A stretch of 20,755 nucleotides of DNA from NCBI GenBank assembly GCA_964537965.1, contig CAZIDB010000067.1, positions 1-20,755 of the forward strand, in the 5' to 3' direction. Below the pieces are notes generated by a model. The model searched no databases. It was not told the origin of the DNA and worked only from the letters and a program-made list of their open reading frames with translations. The position numbers and the translations under genes are program-made. The stretch comes from SURF-24 sp964537965 (GTDB taxonomy: Bacteria; Bacteroidota; Ignavibacteria; Ignavibacteriales; SURF-24). Each line of letters opens with the position of its first letter. The stretch's first letter is position 1. This document shows positions 1 through 8,521 of the stretch, one piece after another.

Positions 1-77
1 CTTTTTTATTCTTTAAACAGTCCCTTTTTTATTTCCTATGTCGGAGTTAAGATTTTTGTTGTTACTTTGAGTTCGGT

Positions 78-106
78 TTGCAAACACAGTTTTTTCTTAA
101 TATTTT
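78..106 (+). promoter_or_regulatory. Candidate promoter of the malate dehydrogenase gene
   Basis: TTGCAA at 78-83 is followed after 17 bases by TATTTT at 101-106. The same stretch also resembles the Bacteroidota pattern (TTTG at 77-80, then a TA-rich box about 20 bases later). Transcription would start near 113 and give a leader of about 40 bases before the start at 153. The call is consensus matching only, in AT-rich DNA where chance matches are common. Confidence 0.35.
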
Positions 107-152
107 TATTTCAAAAATACATCTCATATTTATCATTAATAATGGAGGGCAA

Positions 153-1118
153 ATGGCCAGAAAAAAAATTTCATTGATTGGCGGTGGACAGATTGGAGGA
201 GTTTTAACTCAACTTATAGCTGCCAGGCAATTAGGTGATGTAGTTCTTTTTGATATCGTTCCGGATCTTCCGCAGGGCAAATCGCTTGATATTGCCGAAG
301 CTTCTAATATAGATCGGTTTGACGCTAAAATTTCCGGTGCAAATTCTTACCGGGATATTAAGGATTCCGAGATAGTAATTATAACTGCCGGATTACCAAG
401 AAAACCCGGAATGAGTCGCGATGATTTACTTGTAACAAATGCAAAAATAATGCGGCAGGTTGCCGAAGGTGTGAAGGAATATTCTCCTGATGCAATTGTG
501 ATTATTATCTCTAATCCGCTTGATGCAATGGTAACCTTATTTCAGAAGGTAACGGGTTTCCCATTCAACCGGGTAATGGGTCAATCTGGTGTGCTTGACT
601 CATCCAGGTTCGCTTCTTTCATAGCATGGGAATTAGGTGTATCCGTTAAAGATGTAAATGCACTTGTACTTGGTGGACACGGAGATACAATGGTCCCGCT
701 TGTCAGGTATGCAAACGTCAACACCATTCCGGTTATGGAATTGCTTGAACAAAAATATGGAAATAAAGATAAAGCCGTTGAGGTAATGAAGACTATGGTT
801 GAAAGGACTAAGATGGCCGGCGGTGAAATTGTAAAATTATTAAAGACTGGTTCTGCATTTTATTCTCCTGCATCTGCAGCAGTTCAGATGGCTGAATCAA
901 TTATTTTTGATGAAAAACGTGTTACGTCAGTTTGTGCTCATTTAACCGGTGAATATGGTGTAAATGGTTATTATGTAGGCGTTCCGGTTATTTTAGGATC
1001 TAACGGAATTGAACGAGTAATAGAGATTTCACTTAATGATGAGGAAAAAGCATTACTTGATAACTCGGTTAAAGCTGTTAAGGAATTGGTTGAAGATATG
1101 AACCGGCTTGGACTTTAG
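153..1118 (+). CDS. mdh: Malate dehydrogenase, LDH-like type
   Basis: NAD-dependent malate dehydrogenase interconverting malate and oxaloacetate in the cytoplasm (TCA cycle or its reductive branch). The 321-residue product fits the family. The Rossmann motif GGGQIG is at residues 10-15 and an acidic D34 ends strand 2, which favours NAD over NADP. The substrate loop PRKPGMSRDDL carries R83 and R89; arginine at 83, where lactate dehydrogenases have glutamine, marks it as a malate enzyme. R152 and the D149/H176 pair (in GGHGDT) complete the active site. I chose ATG 153 because GGAGGG at 144-149 sits four bases before it and the protein then begins MARKKISLIGGG; the open frame continues upstream to 78, but those residues are not family-like. 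The gene stands alone and converges on rpmA. Confidence 0.95.
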   Translation: MARKKISLIGGGQIGGVLTQLIAARQLGDVVLFDIVPDLPQGKSLDIAEASNIDRFDAKISGANSYRDIKDSEIVIITAGLPRKPGMSRDDLLVTNAKIMRQVAEGVKEYSPDAIVIIISNPLDAMVTLFQKVTGFPFNRVMGQSGVLDSSRFASFIAWELGVSVKDVNALVLGGHGDTMVPLVRYANVNTIPVMELLEQKYGNKDKAVEVMKTMVERTKMAGGEIVKLLKTGSAFYSPASAAVQMAESIIFDEKRVTSVCAHLTGEYGVNGYYVGVPVILGSNGIERVIEISLNDEEKALLDNSVKAVKELVEDMNRLGL

Positions 1119-1139
1119 AAAGGTGTTATTTAAAATTAA

Positions 1140-1169
1140 AAAGTCACGCCCATTAAATGACGTGACTTT
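1140..1169. terminator. Bidirectional terminator hairpin between mdh and rpmA
   Basis: AAAGTCACG at 1140-1148 and CGTGACTTT at 1161-1169 form a perfect nine-base-pair stem around a 12-base loop. A-rich sequence lies on the left and T/A-rich sequence on the right, so it can work as an intrinsic terminator for both convergent genes (mdh stops at 1118, rpmA stops at 1195). Confidence 0.7.
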
Positions 1170-1194
1170 ATATATAAAAATTTAGCTTAGTATT

Positions 1195-1449
1195 TTATTC
1201 GGCGTAAACGCTAATGTACTTTCTGTTAGCTCTCTTTGTTTCAAATTTAACTACACCATTAATAAGTGCAAATAAAGTATCATCACTACCCTGACCAACA
1301 TTTTCACCGGCATGAAACTTAGTACCTTTTTGTCTAACTAAAATTGATCCGGCAGAAACCATCTGACCACCAAATCTTTTAACGCCAAGACGTTGAGCAT
1401 TACTATCACGTCCGTTACGGGATGAACCTTGTCCTTTTTTATGTGCCAT
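1195..1449 (-). CDS. rpmA: 50S ribosomal protein L27
   Basis: Ribosomal protein L27 of the large subunit, whose N-terminal tail reaches the peptidyl-transferase centre. At 84 residues it has the usual length and starts MAHKKGQGSSRNGRDS, the conserved tail, without the cleaved N-terminal extension found in Firmicutes. The core motifs QRLGVKRFGGQ and GSILVRQKGTKFHAG are present. A Shine-Dalgarno GGAG at 1457-1460 lies seven bases before the ATG. It follows rplU by 14 bases, the standard bacterial L21-L27 order, and is almost certainly co-transcribed with it. Confidence 0.97.
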   Translation of the reverse strand: MAHKKGQGSSRNGRDSNAQRLGVKRFGGQMVSAGSILVRQKGTKFHAGENVGQGSDDTLFALINGVVKFETKRANRKYISVYAE

Positions 1450-1463
1450 AATTATACTCCGGT

Positions 1464-1772
1464 TTAACCAATCTTTGTTACTTCAATACGAGATAATTGC
1501 TGTCTGTGTCCTTTAAGAATCTGGTATCCTTTTCTTTTTTTCTTCTTGAACACAATTACTTTATCATCTTTTAGATGTTCTAAAACTTTAGCTGAAACCT
1601 TTACGCCACCGATGTTAGGTGAACCAACTTTAATTCCTTTATCGTCAGAGATTAATAACACGTTATCGAACACTACTTCAGATTCTAACTCAGCTTTAAG
1701 GCGCGGGACGTAAACTTTCGTTTTTTCTTCGACCTTAAATTGCTGTCCTGCTATATCTACAACAGCGAACAT
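1464..1772 (-). CDS. rplU: 50S ribosomal protein L21
   Basis: Ribosomal protein L21, a 23S rRNA-binding protein of the large subunit. The 102-residue product has the normal length. It begins MFAVVDIAGQQFKVEE and has the conserved lysine-rich segment KKKKRKGYQILKGHRQQ near the C-terminus. GGAGGT at 1780-1785 lies seven bases upstream of the ATG. It is the first gene of the rplU-rpmA pair and has its own promoter downstream of pgi, so it can be expressed independently of the long operon behind it. Confidence 0.97.
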   Translation of the reverse strand: MFAVVDIAGQQFKVEEKTKVYVPRLKAELESEVVFDNVLLISDDKGIKVGSPNIGGVKVSAKVLEHLKDDKVIVFKKKKRKGYQILKGHRQQLSRIEVTKIG

Positions 1773-1808
1773 TTAAAATACCTCCACTATTCAAAAATTT
1801 GAGAAGTA

Positions 1809-1838
1809 AATATACGAAAACTTATGTGGTTAAGTCAA
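1809..1838 (-). promoter_or_regulatory. Promoter of rplU-rpmA
   Basis: On the minus strand, TTGACT (1833-1838) and TATATT (1809-1814) are separated by 18 bases, a good primary-sigma promoter. The predicted start near 1802 gives a leader of about 30 bases, too short for a folded ribosomal-protein attenuator. The TATATT box recurs upstream of surE and of the gene at 12472-13317. Confidence 0.6.
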
Positions 1839-1920
1839 TTTTTTCATTATAATTCAATTAATTACTTATTGAATAAACTTTCTTTGGAAAATTCGCCAAA
1901 AATAAAGTTTTATAATGATT

Positions 1921-3570
1921 CTAACTGTTCATAGTCTCTTGCCTGAAGTAATTAATTAAACCATTTGTTGATGAATCGTGATTTTTAATTTCATCAGAAC
2001 TTCGCAATTCAGGCTGAATTACCTTAGCCAATTGTTTCCCAAGTTCAACACCCCACTGGTCAAATGAATTAATATTCCAGATTATTCCCTGTACAAAAAT
2101 CTTATGTTCATATAATGCAATCAGGGAGCCTAAATTCTTAGGAGTTATTTTTTTAACAAGAATTGTATTGGTCGGTTTATTTCCCTCAAAAATTTTATGG
2201 GGTAATAATTTATCTAATTCTTCCTTCGAAAGGTCGAATTTTTCCAACTCTTTTTTTGCTTCTTTCTTTGTTTTTCCTTTCATCAAGGCTTCTGTTTGAG
2301 CAAAAAAGTTTGACAACAGCTTAATATGATGATCACCAATTTTGTTGTGGCTTTCAATTGGTGCTATAAAATCAGCAGGAATTAATTTTGTACCCTGATG
2401 AATTAGCTGATAAAATGCATGTTGCCCGTTTGTACCTGGTTCACCCCAGATAATTGGACCGGTAGAATAATCAACTTTTTCACCCTCTCGGGAAATATAT
2501 TTACCATTACTTTCCATATCACCCTGCTGAAAATAAGCCGGGAAACGATGCAAATATTGATCATATGGAAGAATTGCATGGCTTTCGGCATTAAAGAAAT
2601 TGTTATACCAAACACCAAGAAGTGCCAGAATTACCGGAAGATTTTTTTCAAATGAAGTGCACCTGAAATGTTCATCCATTTCAAACGCTCCGGTTAACAA
2701 TTCTTCAAAATTATCCATCCCTATAAAAATTGCAATAGATAAACCGATTGCAGACCACAGAGAATACCTTCCGCCAACCCAATCCCAGAAACCAAACATA
2801 TTACCCGGATCAATTCCAAATTTAACAACTTCAACTTCATTAGTTGAAAGCGCCACAAAATGTTTTGCAATGGCAGCTTTATCATTATAAAAATGTAAAA
2901 GCCAGTCTTTGGCTGTAATTGCGTTGGTCAATGTTTCAAGCGTGGTAAAAGTTTTAGAAGCAACAATAAAAAGTGTAGTCTCAGGATTTATTTTCTTCAG
3001 TACTTCGGCTATATGTGTTCCGTCAATATTGGAAACAAAATGAATATTTAATCCGGCTTTACCATATGGTTTTAATGCCTCTGTAACCATAACGGGTCCG
3101 AGGTCTGATCCACCAATACCAATATTTACAACATCCGTTATAACCTTTCCTGAATAACCTTTCCATTCTCCGTTTCTAACTTCATCACTAAACTTACGCA
3201 TATGATCCAATACTGAAAAAACTTCAGGCATAACATCTTTACCATCCACATAAACAGGTTTATTAGATCGGTTACGCAAGGCAGTATGAAGTACCGCTCT
3301 TTCTTCAGTAAAATTTATTTTTTCACCGGAAAACATTTTATCAATCCAGGATTTCAGATTTGCAAAATCAGCAAGCTTTAACAATAAATCTAAAGTTTCA
3401 TCCGAAATTCTGTTTTTCGAATAATCCAGCAGAAAGTCATTAAACTGAATTGAGAACCTGTTAAACCTTTCCGGATCTTCTGTAAACATATCTCTCATAT
3501 GTAATTTTTTTATTTTTTTATAATGTTTTGCGAGATTATTCCATACTTCAGATTTAGTTAGTTGTAACAT
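1921..3570 (-). CDS. pgi: Glucose-6-phosphate isomerase
   Basis: Interconverts glucose 6-phosphate and fructose 6-phosphate in glycolysis and gluconeogenesis. The 549-residue protein matches the long form of the family. The sugar-phosphate-binding SIS segment NIGIGGSDLGP is at about 149-159, the family signature DWVGGRYSL at 263-271, and the catalytic residues E353 (in DMESNGK), H384 (in GTNGQHAFYQ) and K512 (in GVELGKQLA) are all present. The start has a weak AGGA upstream. It is the last gene of the minus-strand cluster, 37 bases after the histidine kinase gene. Only weak AT-rich imperfect hairpins lie between its stop and the rplU promoter, so I do not call a terminator there. Confidence 0.96.
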   Translation of the reverse strand: MLQLTKSEVWNNLAKHYKKIKKLHMRDMFTEDPERFNRFSIQFNDFLLDYSKNRISDETLDLLLKLADFANLKSWIDKMFSGEKINFTEERAVLHTALRNRSNKPVYVDGKDVMPEVFSVLDHMRKFSDEVRNGEWKGYSGKVITDVVNIGIGGSDLGPVMVTEALKPYGKAGLNIHFVSNIDGTHIAEVLKKINPETTLFIVASKTFTTLETLTNAITAKDWLLHFYNDKAAIAKHFVALSTNEVEVVKFGIDPGNMFGFWDWVGGRYSLWSAIGLSIAIFIGMDNFEELLTGAFEMDEHFRCTSFEKNLPVILALLGVWYNNFFNAESHAILPYDQYLHRFPAYFQQGDMESNGKYISREGEKVDYSTGPIIWGEPGTNGQHAFYQLIHQGTKLIPADFIAPIESHNKIGDHHIKLLSNFFAQTEALMKGKTKKEAKKELEKFDLSKEELDKLLPHKIFEGNKPTNTILVKKITPKNLGSLIALYEHKIFVQGIIWNINSFDQWGVELGKQLAKVIQPELRSSDEIKNHDSSTNGLINYFRQETMNS

Positions 3571-3607
3571 TTTAATTCCTATTTTTATTCTGATAAGTTA
3601 TTTCATT

Positions 3608-4675
3608 TTATTTTTTTAATCTGAAAAAGAATTCCGAACCTTTTCCTATTTCACTAATGACTTCAACTTTAGAACTGTGCGCTTCCACGATGTGCTTTAC
3701 TATTGCAAGACCCAACCCGGTTCCACCTACTTCCCGGCTTCTGTCTTTATCAACTCTGTAAAAGCGTTCAAAAATTCTTTTCTGATTTTCCGGAGAAATT
3801 CCTATTCCGGTATCCCTGATAATAATTTTTCCCGTTTTCTCTTCTTCTTCAATAATAATTTCAACCTTACCCCGCTCTGTATACTTAATAGCGTTCTGAA
3901 TCAGGTTAATAAATACCTGCTTTAATTTATTCCTGTCTCCAAAAAGCTGGAGTTTATCCTTAAAAGAATTAACAACAAGTTCAATACCTTTATGTTCAGC
4001 TTCATGTTTACATTCATTAATAATTGGATCTAAAAATTCTTTCATGTTAAAATAACGAAAACTCATCCTCATTTCCCCTGATTCAATCATTGAAATATCA
4101 ATAAGATCATTCAGTAAATGATTAAGATTCTGAGTATGATGATTTGCTTTCTCAAGAAAAGATTTGTTTACTTTCGGATCGTTTAATGCACCATCAAGCA
4201 AAGTCTCAATAAAACCCTGGATTGCAAAAATAGGAGTTCTTAGTTCGTGTGAGACATTGCCAAGAAATTCAGTCCTTATACGTTCAAGTTTCTTCAGGTT
4301 TTCAATATCACTTTTAGTACGTAAAAACATTGCTTTTATCTCCTCCTGAATTCCAACAAGATTCTTGTTAAGATTTATTTCATCAGGTGAAGATATTTTA
4401 TTTGTACGGATTGCATTTATTACATTTTTGATCGCTTCAAGTTCTTCATTCCTTTTTTGCCTTATAATAATCAGCACAACAAGCATTGCACAAATAACTA
4501 TAAGTACCATTTGAAGGAATTGTGTTTTTGTTAACGGGAGAACAATACTTAAGATAAAAATGAGAATTGCAGTTAAGGCGAATAAGTCCCTTAAAAGATT
4601 TTTTGAAGATTTAATATTTTCAATATATCTATTCAAATCCTTTAAATTTATATCCGACGCCTTTAATAGTTTCAA
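3608..4675 (-). CDS. PhoR-like sensor histidine kinase
   Basis: Membrane histidine kinase that should phosphorylate the response regulator encoded just upstream. Two adjacent hydrophobic segments (about 31-50 and 52-72) are joined by only one or two residues, so there is practically no periplasmic sensor domain. A linker of about 55 residues leads to the HisKA motif VSHELRTP with phosphoacceptor H143. The ATPase domain shows the N box (NLIQNAIKYTERG), G1 box (DTGIGIS), F box (RIFERFYRVD) and G2 box (GGTGLGLAIV). The first usable start is a TTG at 4675, overlapping the regulator gene by 47 bases without a good ribosome-binding site. A later non-ATG start near 4620-4636, after AAAGGA, is possible, so the N-terminus is uncertain. 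The PhoR-like assignment is by architecture; the true signal is unknown. Confidence 0.9.
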   Translation of the reverse strand: MKLLKASDINLKDLNRYIENIKSSKNLLRDLFALTAILIFILSIVLPLTKTQFLQMVLIVICAMLVVLIIIRQKRNEELEAIKNVINAIRTNKISSPDEINLNKNLVGIQEEIKAMFLRTKSDIENLKKLERIRTEFLGNVSHELRTPIFAIQGFIETLLDGALNDPKVNKSFLEKANHHTQNLNHLLNDLIDISMIESGEMRMSFRYFNMKEFLDPIINECKHEAEHKGIELVVNSFKDKLQLFGDRNKLKQVFINLIQNAIKYTERGKVEIIIEEEEKTGKIIIRDTGIGISPENQKRIFERFYRVDKDRSREVGGTGLGLAIVKHIVEAHSSKVEVISEIGKGSEFFFRLKK

Positions 4676-5321
4676 TCATATCTGGATACTTTTCACATTT
4701 CTCTCTTATTTTCCTAACGTGCACATCGATTGTTCTTTCTACAACAAAAATATCTGTACCCCAAACTTCTCTAAGAATTGTTTCCCTGCTAAAAACTTTA
4801 CCCGGCCGATGAGCAAGATAATCCAATATCTCAAATTCTTTCCTGGGAAGAAAAAGTTCTTCACCATCAAGTGAAACCGAATATTTATCCCGGTTAATTA
4901 CAAGCGGACCAATTATGAGTTTATCATCAGGTTTATTATCGTGATTCAGATTTTCATTTTTTCTAAGATTTGCTTTTACTCTTGCTATTAATTTTTTGGG
5001 CGAGATTGGTTTACGAATGAAATCATCTGCGCCGGTTTCCAATCCCTTAATCTCATCAACCTCACTTGATTTTGCAGTAAGAAAAATTACCGGCAGGTTC
5101 TCAAATCCCTTTTTCCTCCTGATCTCATTACAAACTTCATAGCCATCCATTTTAGGCATCATAATATCAAGAATTACCAAATCAGGTTTAAGTGAAATTT
5201 TCTTCAGAGCTTCCTCACCATTATTGGCAGTTATAACTTCAAAACCTTCCTGTTCAAGATTATACTGAAGAAATTCGATAATATCTTTTTCATCATCAAC
5301 GAGTAAAATTTTCGTACTCAT
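4629..5321 (-). CDS. PhoB/OmpR-family response regulator
   Basis: Two-component transcription factor of 230 residues. The receiver domain (about 3-118) has acidic residues D9/D10, phosphoacceptor D52 in VILDIMMPKMDG, T82 and K104 (in IRKPIS). The C-terminal winged-helix domain (about 130-228) ends with the OmpR-type segments VVERTIDVHVRKIREK and TIKGVGYKF. I chose ATG 5321 because the receiver then begins normally (MSTKILLVDDE). An upstream in-frame extension to 5378 runs into the preceding gene and is not family-like. It lies seven bases after the oxidoreductase stop and overlaps the kinase gene, so the pair is probably translated together. It resembles PhoB, but no Pho genes are nearby and the regulon cannot be inferred. 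Confidence 0.92.
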   Translation of the reverse strand: MSTKILLVDDEKDIIEFLQYNLEQEGFEVITANNGEEALKKISLKPDLVILDIMMPKMDGYEVCNEIRRKKGFENLPVIFLTAKSSEVDEIKGLETGADDFIRKPISPKKLIARVKANLRKNENLNHDNKPDDKLIIGPLVINRDKYSVSLDGEELFLPRKEFEILDYLAHRPGKVFSRETILREVWGTDIFVVERTIDVHVRKIREKCEKYPDMIETIKGVGYKFKGFE

Positions 5322-5328
5322 AATAATC

Positions 5329-6330
5329 TCACAATTTGATTTCGTTTTTCGTTTCAGTTGACTTGTAAATATTTTCAATTACAGACATTCTATAAACTGC
5401 CTCTGCACTCGTAGAAACAAAGGCGTAATCACCACGGACTGCACTGATAAAATATCTGAGTTCATTCTCGTAAGATTTTGCAAAGAGATGTTTTTCATCC
5501 CTGCTGCCTGCAGGAGATAAATCAATAAACTGATCATTTATTCTTTTAAATGCTTTTAAAGGATTTAATTGCGCATATCCTTTTGAACCATATAAACTAA
5601 GCACCATATTTTCTTTAAATGGTTTCGGTAGCCAGCTAACCTCAAGACCAATAACAGAATTATCTTTACACCTTATGAAAGCAACTGCCGTATCTTCAAC
5701 TTCTTTGGTTGATTTAAAATAAAGCTGGGAGGATACCGAGTAAACTTCACGATAATCAAACAGCCATAGTGCAAGGTCTAAAAGAACAATTCCAAGATCC
5801 AAAATAACTCCACCACCCGATTCAGCTTTTTTCAACATCCATTTTTCGCGGCTGCTCTGTTCCCTTGCCCATGCAGTTTTAAGGAAATACAAATCACCTA
5901 ACTCACCTGTTTTAATCAGGCTTTTCAATAGCATTGCATCTGGTCTGAATCTATGGTTCATTCCTACCATTACATTTCGCTTGTTCTTTTTAGCTTCCTC
6001 ATCTATTGCCACTGCCTCATCATATTTTCTTGCTATTGGCTTTTCAACAAAGATGTGTTTTTCTGCGCGCAGGCAATCAATTGCAACCTGTTTATGGTTA
6101 ATAGTGGGAGTAGTAATTACAACCGCATCAATATCAACAGTCGAAAGCATTGACTTGTAATCCTGGAACCTGTTTTTAATATTAAACTTGTCAGCTACAA
6201 CATCTAACCTGTTTTTATTTATTTCTGCCACAGCGGCAATTTCAACATCTTTGAACTTGTTTAGCAATGGCAGGTGAACAAGCTGAGCTATACCACCAAG
6301 ACCAATCAAACCAACTTTTAATTTAGGCAT
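5329..6330 (-). CDS. Gfo/Idh/MocA-family oxidoreductase
   Basis: NAD(P)-dependent dehydrogenase-like protein of 333 residues. The N-terminal Rossmann fold has GLGGIA at 10-15 and the family's EKP motif with K97. The C-terminal alpha/beta domain starts near 122. Family members oxidise or reduce sugars, inositols and related polyols; the substrate here cannot be told. In the usual active-site segment DxGxHxxD this protein reads DLGIVLLD (178-185), with V182 where histidine is expected, so catalysis may be altered or lost. AAGGTAA lies a few bases before the ATG. The gene starts one base after the dxs stop, so it is co-transcribed with dxs and likely coupled to it in translation, although no isoprenoid role is established for this family. 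Confidence 0.88.
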   Translation of the reverse strand: MPKLKVGLIGLGGIAQLVHLPLLNKFKDVEIAAVAEINKNRLDVVADKFNIKNRFQDYKSMLSTVDIDAVVITTPTINHKQVAIDCLRAEKHIFVEKPIARKYDEAVAIDEEAKKNKRNVMVGMNHRFRPDAMLLKSLIKTGELGDLYFLKTAWAREQSSREKWMLKKAESGGGVILDLGIVLLDLALWLFDYREVYSVSSQLYFKSTKEVEDTAVAFIRCKDNSVIGLEVSWLPKPFKENMVLSLYGSKGYAQLNPLKAFKRINDQFIDLSPAGSRDEKHLFAKSYENELRYFISAVRGDYAFVSTSAEAVYRMSVIENIYKSTETKNEIKL

Positions 6331-6331
6331 T

Positions 6332-8248
6332 TCAGATTACCTTATTTTTTATAATTTCACTTTTCATGAAATCATTTATCTTTTCAGTAATTCCTTCAGG
6401 ATCAATTTTAAGAGAAGCGTGCAGCTCTTTCTGTGTTCCATGTTCAATAAATATATCAGGTATACCAATTCTCAGAACTTCATTTTTGTAGTTCTTTTCA
6501 TTATAGTATTCCAAAATACTGCTTCCCATACCACCTACAATAGTATTTTCTTCAATCGTAATAATTTTATTAAACCGCTTTGCAATATCATCAAGCATTT
6601 CACTATCCAATGGTTTAATAAAACGGAGATTAATTATTTCTGCATTTATTCCAACTGACTGCAGATTCGTACCGGCTTTAAGAGCATAATCTACCATAGA
6701 GCCAACTGCAATTAATGCAACATCTTCACCGTCTTTAAGCTTTTCAGATTTCCCGATTTCAATTTTAGTAAACTGTTCATTTATCTTAACTCCAAGTGCA
6801 TTGCCACGCGGGTACCTTAGCGCTATTGGTCCATCTTTATATTCTACAGCAGTAAATAACATGTTTCTAAGTTCAGCTTCATCTTTTGGAGCCATAATTA
6901 CCATATTTGGAATTAACCTGAGATATGTTAAATCAAATGTTCCGTGATGAGTTGGGCCGTCTGCCCCAACAAGTCCTGCTCTATCTAAAACAAAAACAAC
7001 ATGTAATTTCTGTAATGCAACATCATGAACAATCTGGTCAAATGCACGCTGGAGAAAAGTAGAATATATTGCACAGACAGGTATAATCCCCTGTGTAGCA
7101 AGCCCGGCAGCAAACGTTACTGCATGTTCTTCTGCAATTCCAACATCAAAATAATTTTTAGGAAATTTTGATTGCAGAATGTCTAACCCCGTTCCATCTG
7201 GCATAGCAGCTGTAATTCCAACAACCTGTGGTTTGGATTGCACAATTTGTGCAAGCGCTTCACCAAATATTTTAGTGTAAGAAACAGGAGTACCTGCTTT
7301 TTTAAAAAACTCACCGGTTACTTTATCAAAAGGAGTCGCAGCATGCAAATGCTGTTTGTGCTCTTCTGCAGGTTTATAACCTTTACCTTTGTGCGTTAAA
7401 GTATGAATTAAGATTGGTCCCTTCAAACCCTTTACATGCTCAAACAATTTTATTAACTGCACAATGTTATGACCGTTAACCGGTCCAAAGTACCTGAAGC
7501 CTAAAGCTTCGAACAACATACCGGGAGTAATAACAGCTTTAATTCCACCTTCAATACGTGAAGTTATTCTTCTGATCCTGTCTCCCCAATGATCCATCTT
7601 ACCTGTTAAATCCCACACTTTACTCTTGAACTTATTATAATCGGGATGCGAAATCATTTCCGTGAAGTAATTTGAAAACTGCCAGACATTCTGATCAATA
7701 GACATATTATTATCGTTGAAGATAACAATCAAATCAGATTTACGAACACCCGCATTGTTCATTGCTTCGTAAGCCATACCACCGGTTAATGCACCGTCTC
7801 CAATTATAGCAATAACTTTCTTTTCGGAGTTTGTTAATGATTTTGCCTCAGCCATACCAAGTGCGGCAGAAATAGAAGTGGATGCGTGCCCTGCTCCGAA
7901 CGCATCATATTCACTTTCATTCCTCTTAAGAAACCCGCTGATACCACCAAACTGGCGGATTGTAGTCATCTGATCTCTTCGCCCTGTTAATATTTTATGC
8001 GGATAAGCCTGATGACCGGTATCCCAAACAATTAAATCTGCCGGAGTATTAAATACTTTGTGCAAAGCAACGGTCAATTCTACCGTACCTAATCCTCCGC
8101 CAAAGTGTCCGCCAATTTCGGAAACCACATCAATCAGATATTCACGGATTTCATTGCATAAAGTTTTAAGCTGACCAACTTCAAAATTCTTTATATCAGC
8201 CGGGGAATTTATTTTGAAAAGCAATTCAAATTTATTATGATCAATCAT
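6332..8248 (-). CDS. dxs: 1-deoxy-D-xylulose-5-phosphate synthase
   Basis: Thiamine-diphosphate enzyme condensing pyruvate with glyceraldehyde 3-phosphate, the first step of the MEP isoprenoid pathway. The 638 residues match the family. Visible features are H48 and H79 (WDTGHQAYPHK), the thiamine-binding motif GDGALTGG at 150-157 with NDNNMSID at about 178-185, the transketolase pyrimidine-domain glutamate E373 in IAEEHAVTFAAG, and DRAGLVGADGPTHHG starting near 422. The C-terminal transketolase domain occupies roughly 500-620. It follows xseB by 42 bases; an xseB-dxs neighbourhood is common in bacteria. A purine-rich AGGATA lies about 10 bases before the ATG. Confidence 0.97.
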   Translation of the reverse strand: MIDHNKFELLFKINSPADIKNFEVGQLKTLCNEIREYLIDVVSEIGGHFGGGLGTVELTVALHKVFNTPADLIVWDTGHQAYPHKILTGRRDQMTTIRQFGGISGFLKRNESEYDAFGAGHASTSISAALGMAEAKSLTNSEKKVIAIIGDGALTGGMAYEAMNNAGVRKSDLIVIFNDNNMSIDQNVWQFSNYFTEMISHPDYNKFKSKVWDLTGKMDHWGDRIRRITSRIEGGIKAVITPGMLFEALGFRYFGPVNGHNIVQLIKLFEHVKGLKGPILIHTLTHKGKGYKPAEEHKQHLHAATPFDKVTGEFFKKAGTPVSYTKIFGEALAQIVQSKPQVVGITAAMPDGTGLDILQSKFPKNYFDVGIAEEHAVTFAAGLATQGIIPVCAIYSTFLQRAFDQIVHDVALQKLHVVFVLDRAGLVGADGPTHHGTFDLTYLRLIPNMVIMAPKDEAELRNMLFTAVEYKDGPIALRYPRGNALGVKINEQFTKIEIGKSEKLKDGEDVALIAVGSMVDYALKAGTNLQSVGINAEIINLRFIKPLDSEMLDDIAKRFNKIITIEENTIVGGMGSSILEYYNEKNYKNEVLRIGIPDIFIEHGTQKELHASLKIDPEGITEKINDFMKSEIIKNKVI

Positions 8249-8290
8249 TTAGACTTATATCCTGTACAATTCTTTTTAGTTGATAATGCT

Positions 8291-8521
8291 CTATTCACTG
8301 AAAGATAATTCTTCAAGTGAATTTGTCTCAAGATTTTTTTTCAAGGTTGTAATTTTTAATTCCGCTTCCTTCAATTTTGTATAGCATACTTTGGAAAGTT
8401 CGATTCCCTCTTCATAAAGCTTAATAGATTCATCTAATCCTAATTCCTCATCGTCTAGCAGAGAAGATATTTCTTCAAGACGATTTAATGAATCCTCAAA
8501 TGATTTATTGGATTTCTTCAT
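8291..8521 (-). CDS. xseB: Exodeoxyribonuclease VII small subunit
   Basis: Small helical subunit of exonuclease VII, which degrades single-stranded DNA from both ends; several copies bind one large subunit. The 76-residue protein has the family pattern SFEDSLNRLEEISSLLDDEELGLDESIKLYEEGIEL, here cited as positions 7-42, followed by a second helix. Its ATG shares one base with the xseA stop (TAATG at 8519-8523). A strong AGGTGAGG just upstream lies inside xseA, so the two subunits are translationally coupled, as expected for a fixed complex. Confidence 0.95.
   Translation of the reverse strand: MKKSNKSFEDSLNRLEEISSLLDDEELGLDESIKLYEEGIELSKVCYTKLKEAELKITTLKKNLETNSLEELSFSE

Noticed and set aside
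78..152. N-terminal extension of malate dehydrogenase
   Set aside because: The 25 extra residues are not family-like, and GGAGGG at 144-149 fixes the start at 153.
1773..1802. Ribosomal-protein autoregulatory leader before rplU
   Set aside because: The predicted leader is only about 30 bases and shows no hairpin.
1839..1920. Terminator for pgi
   Set aside because: Only imperfect AT-rich pairings (AAACTTT/AAAGTTT and ATTCAAT/ATTGAAT) without a proper T-tract; too weak to call.
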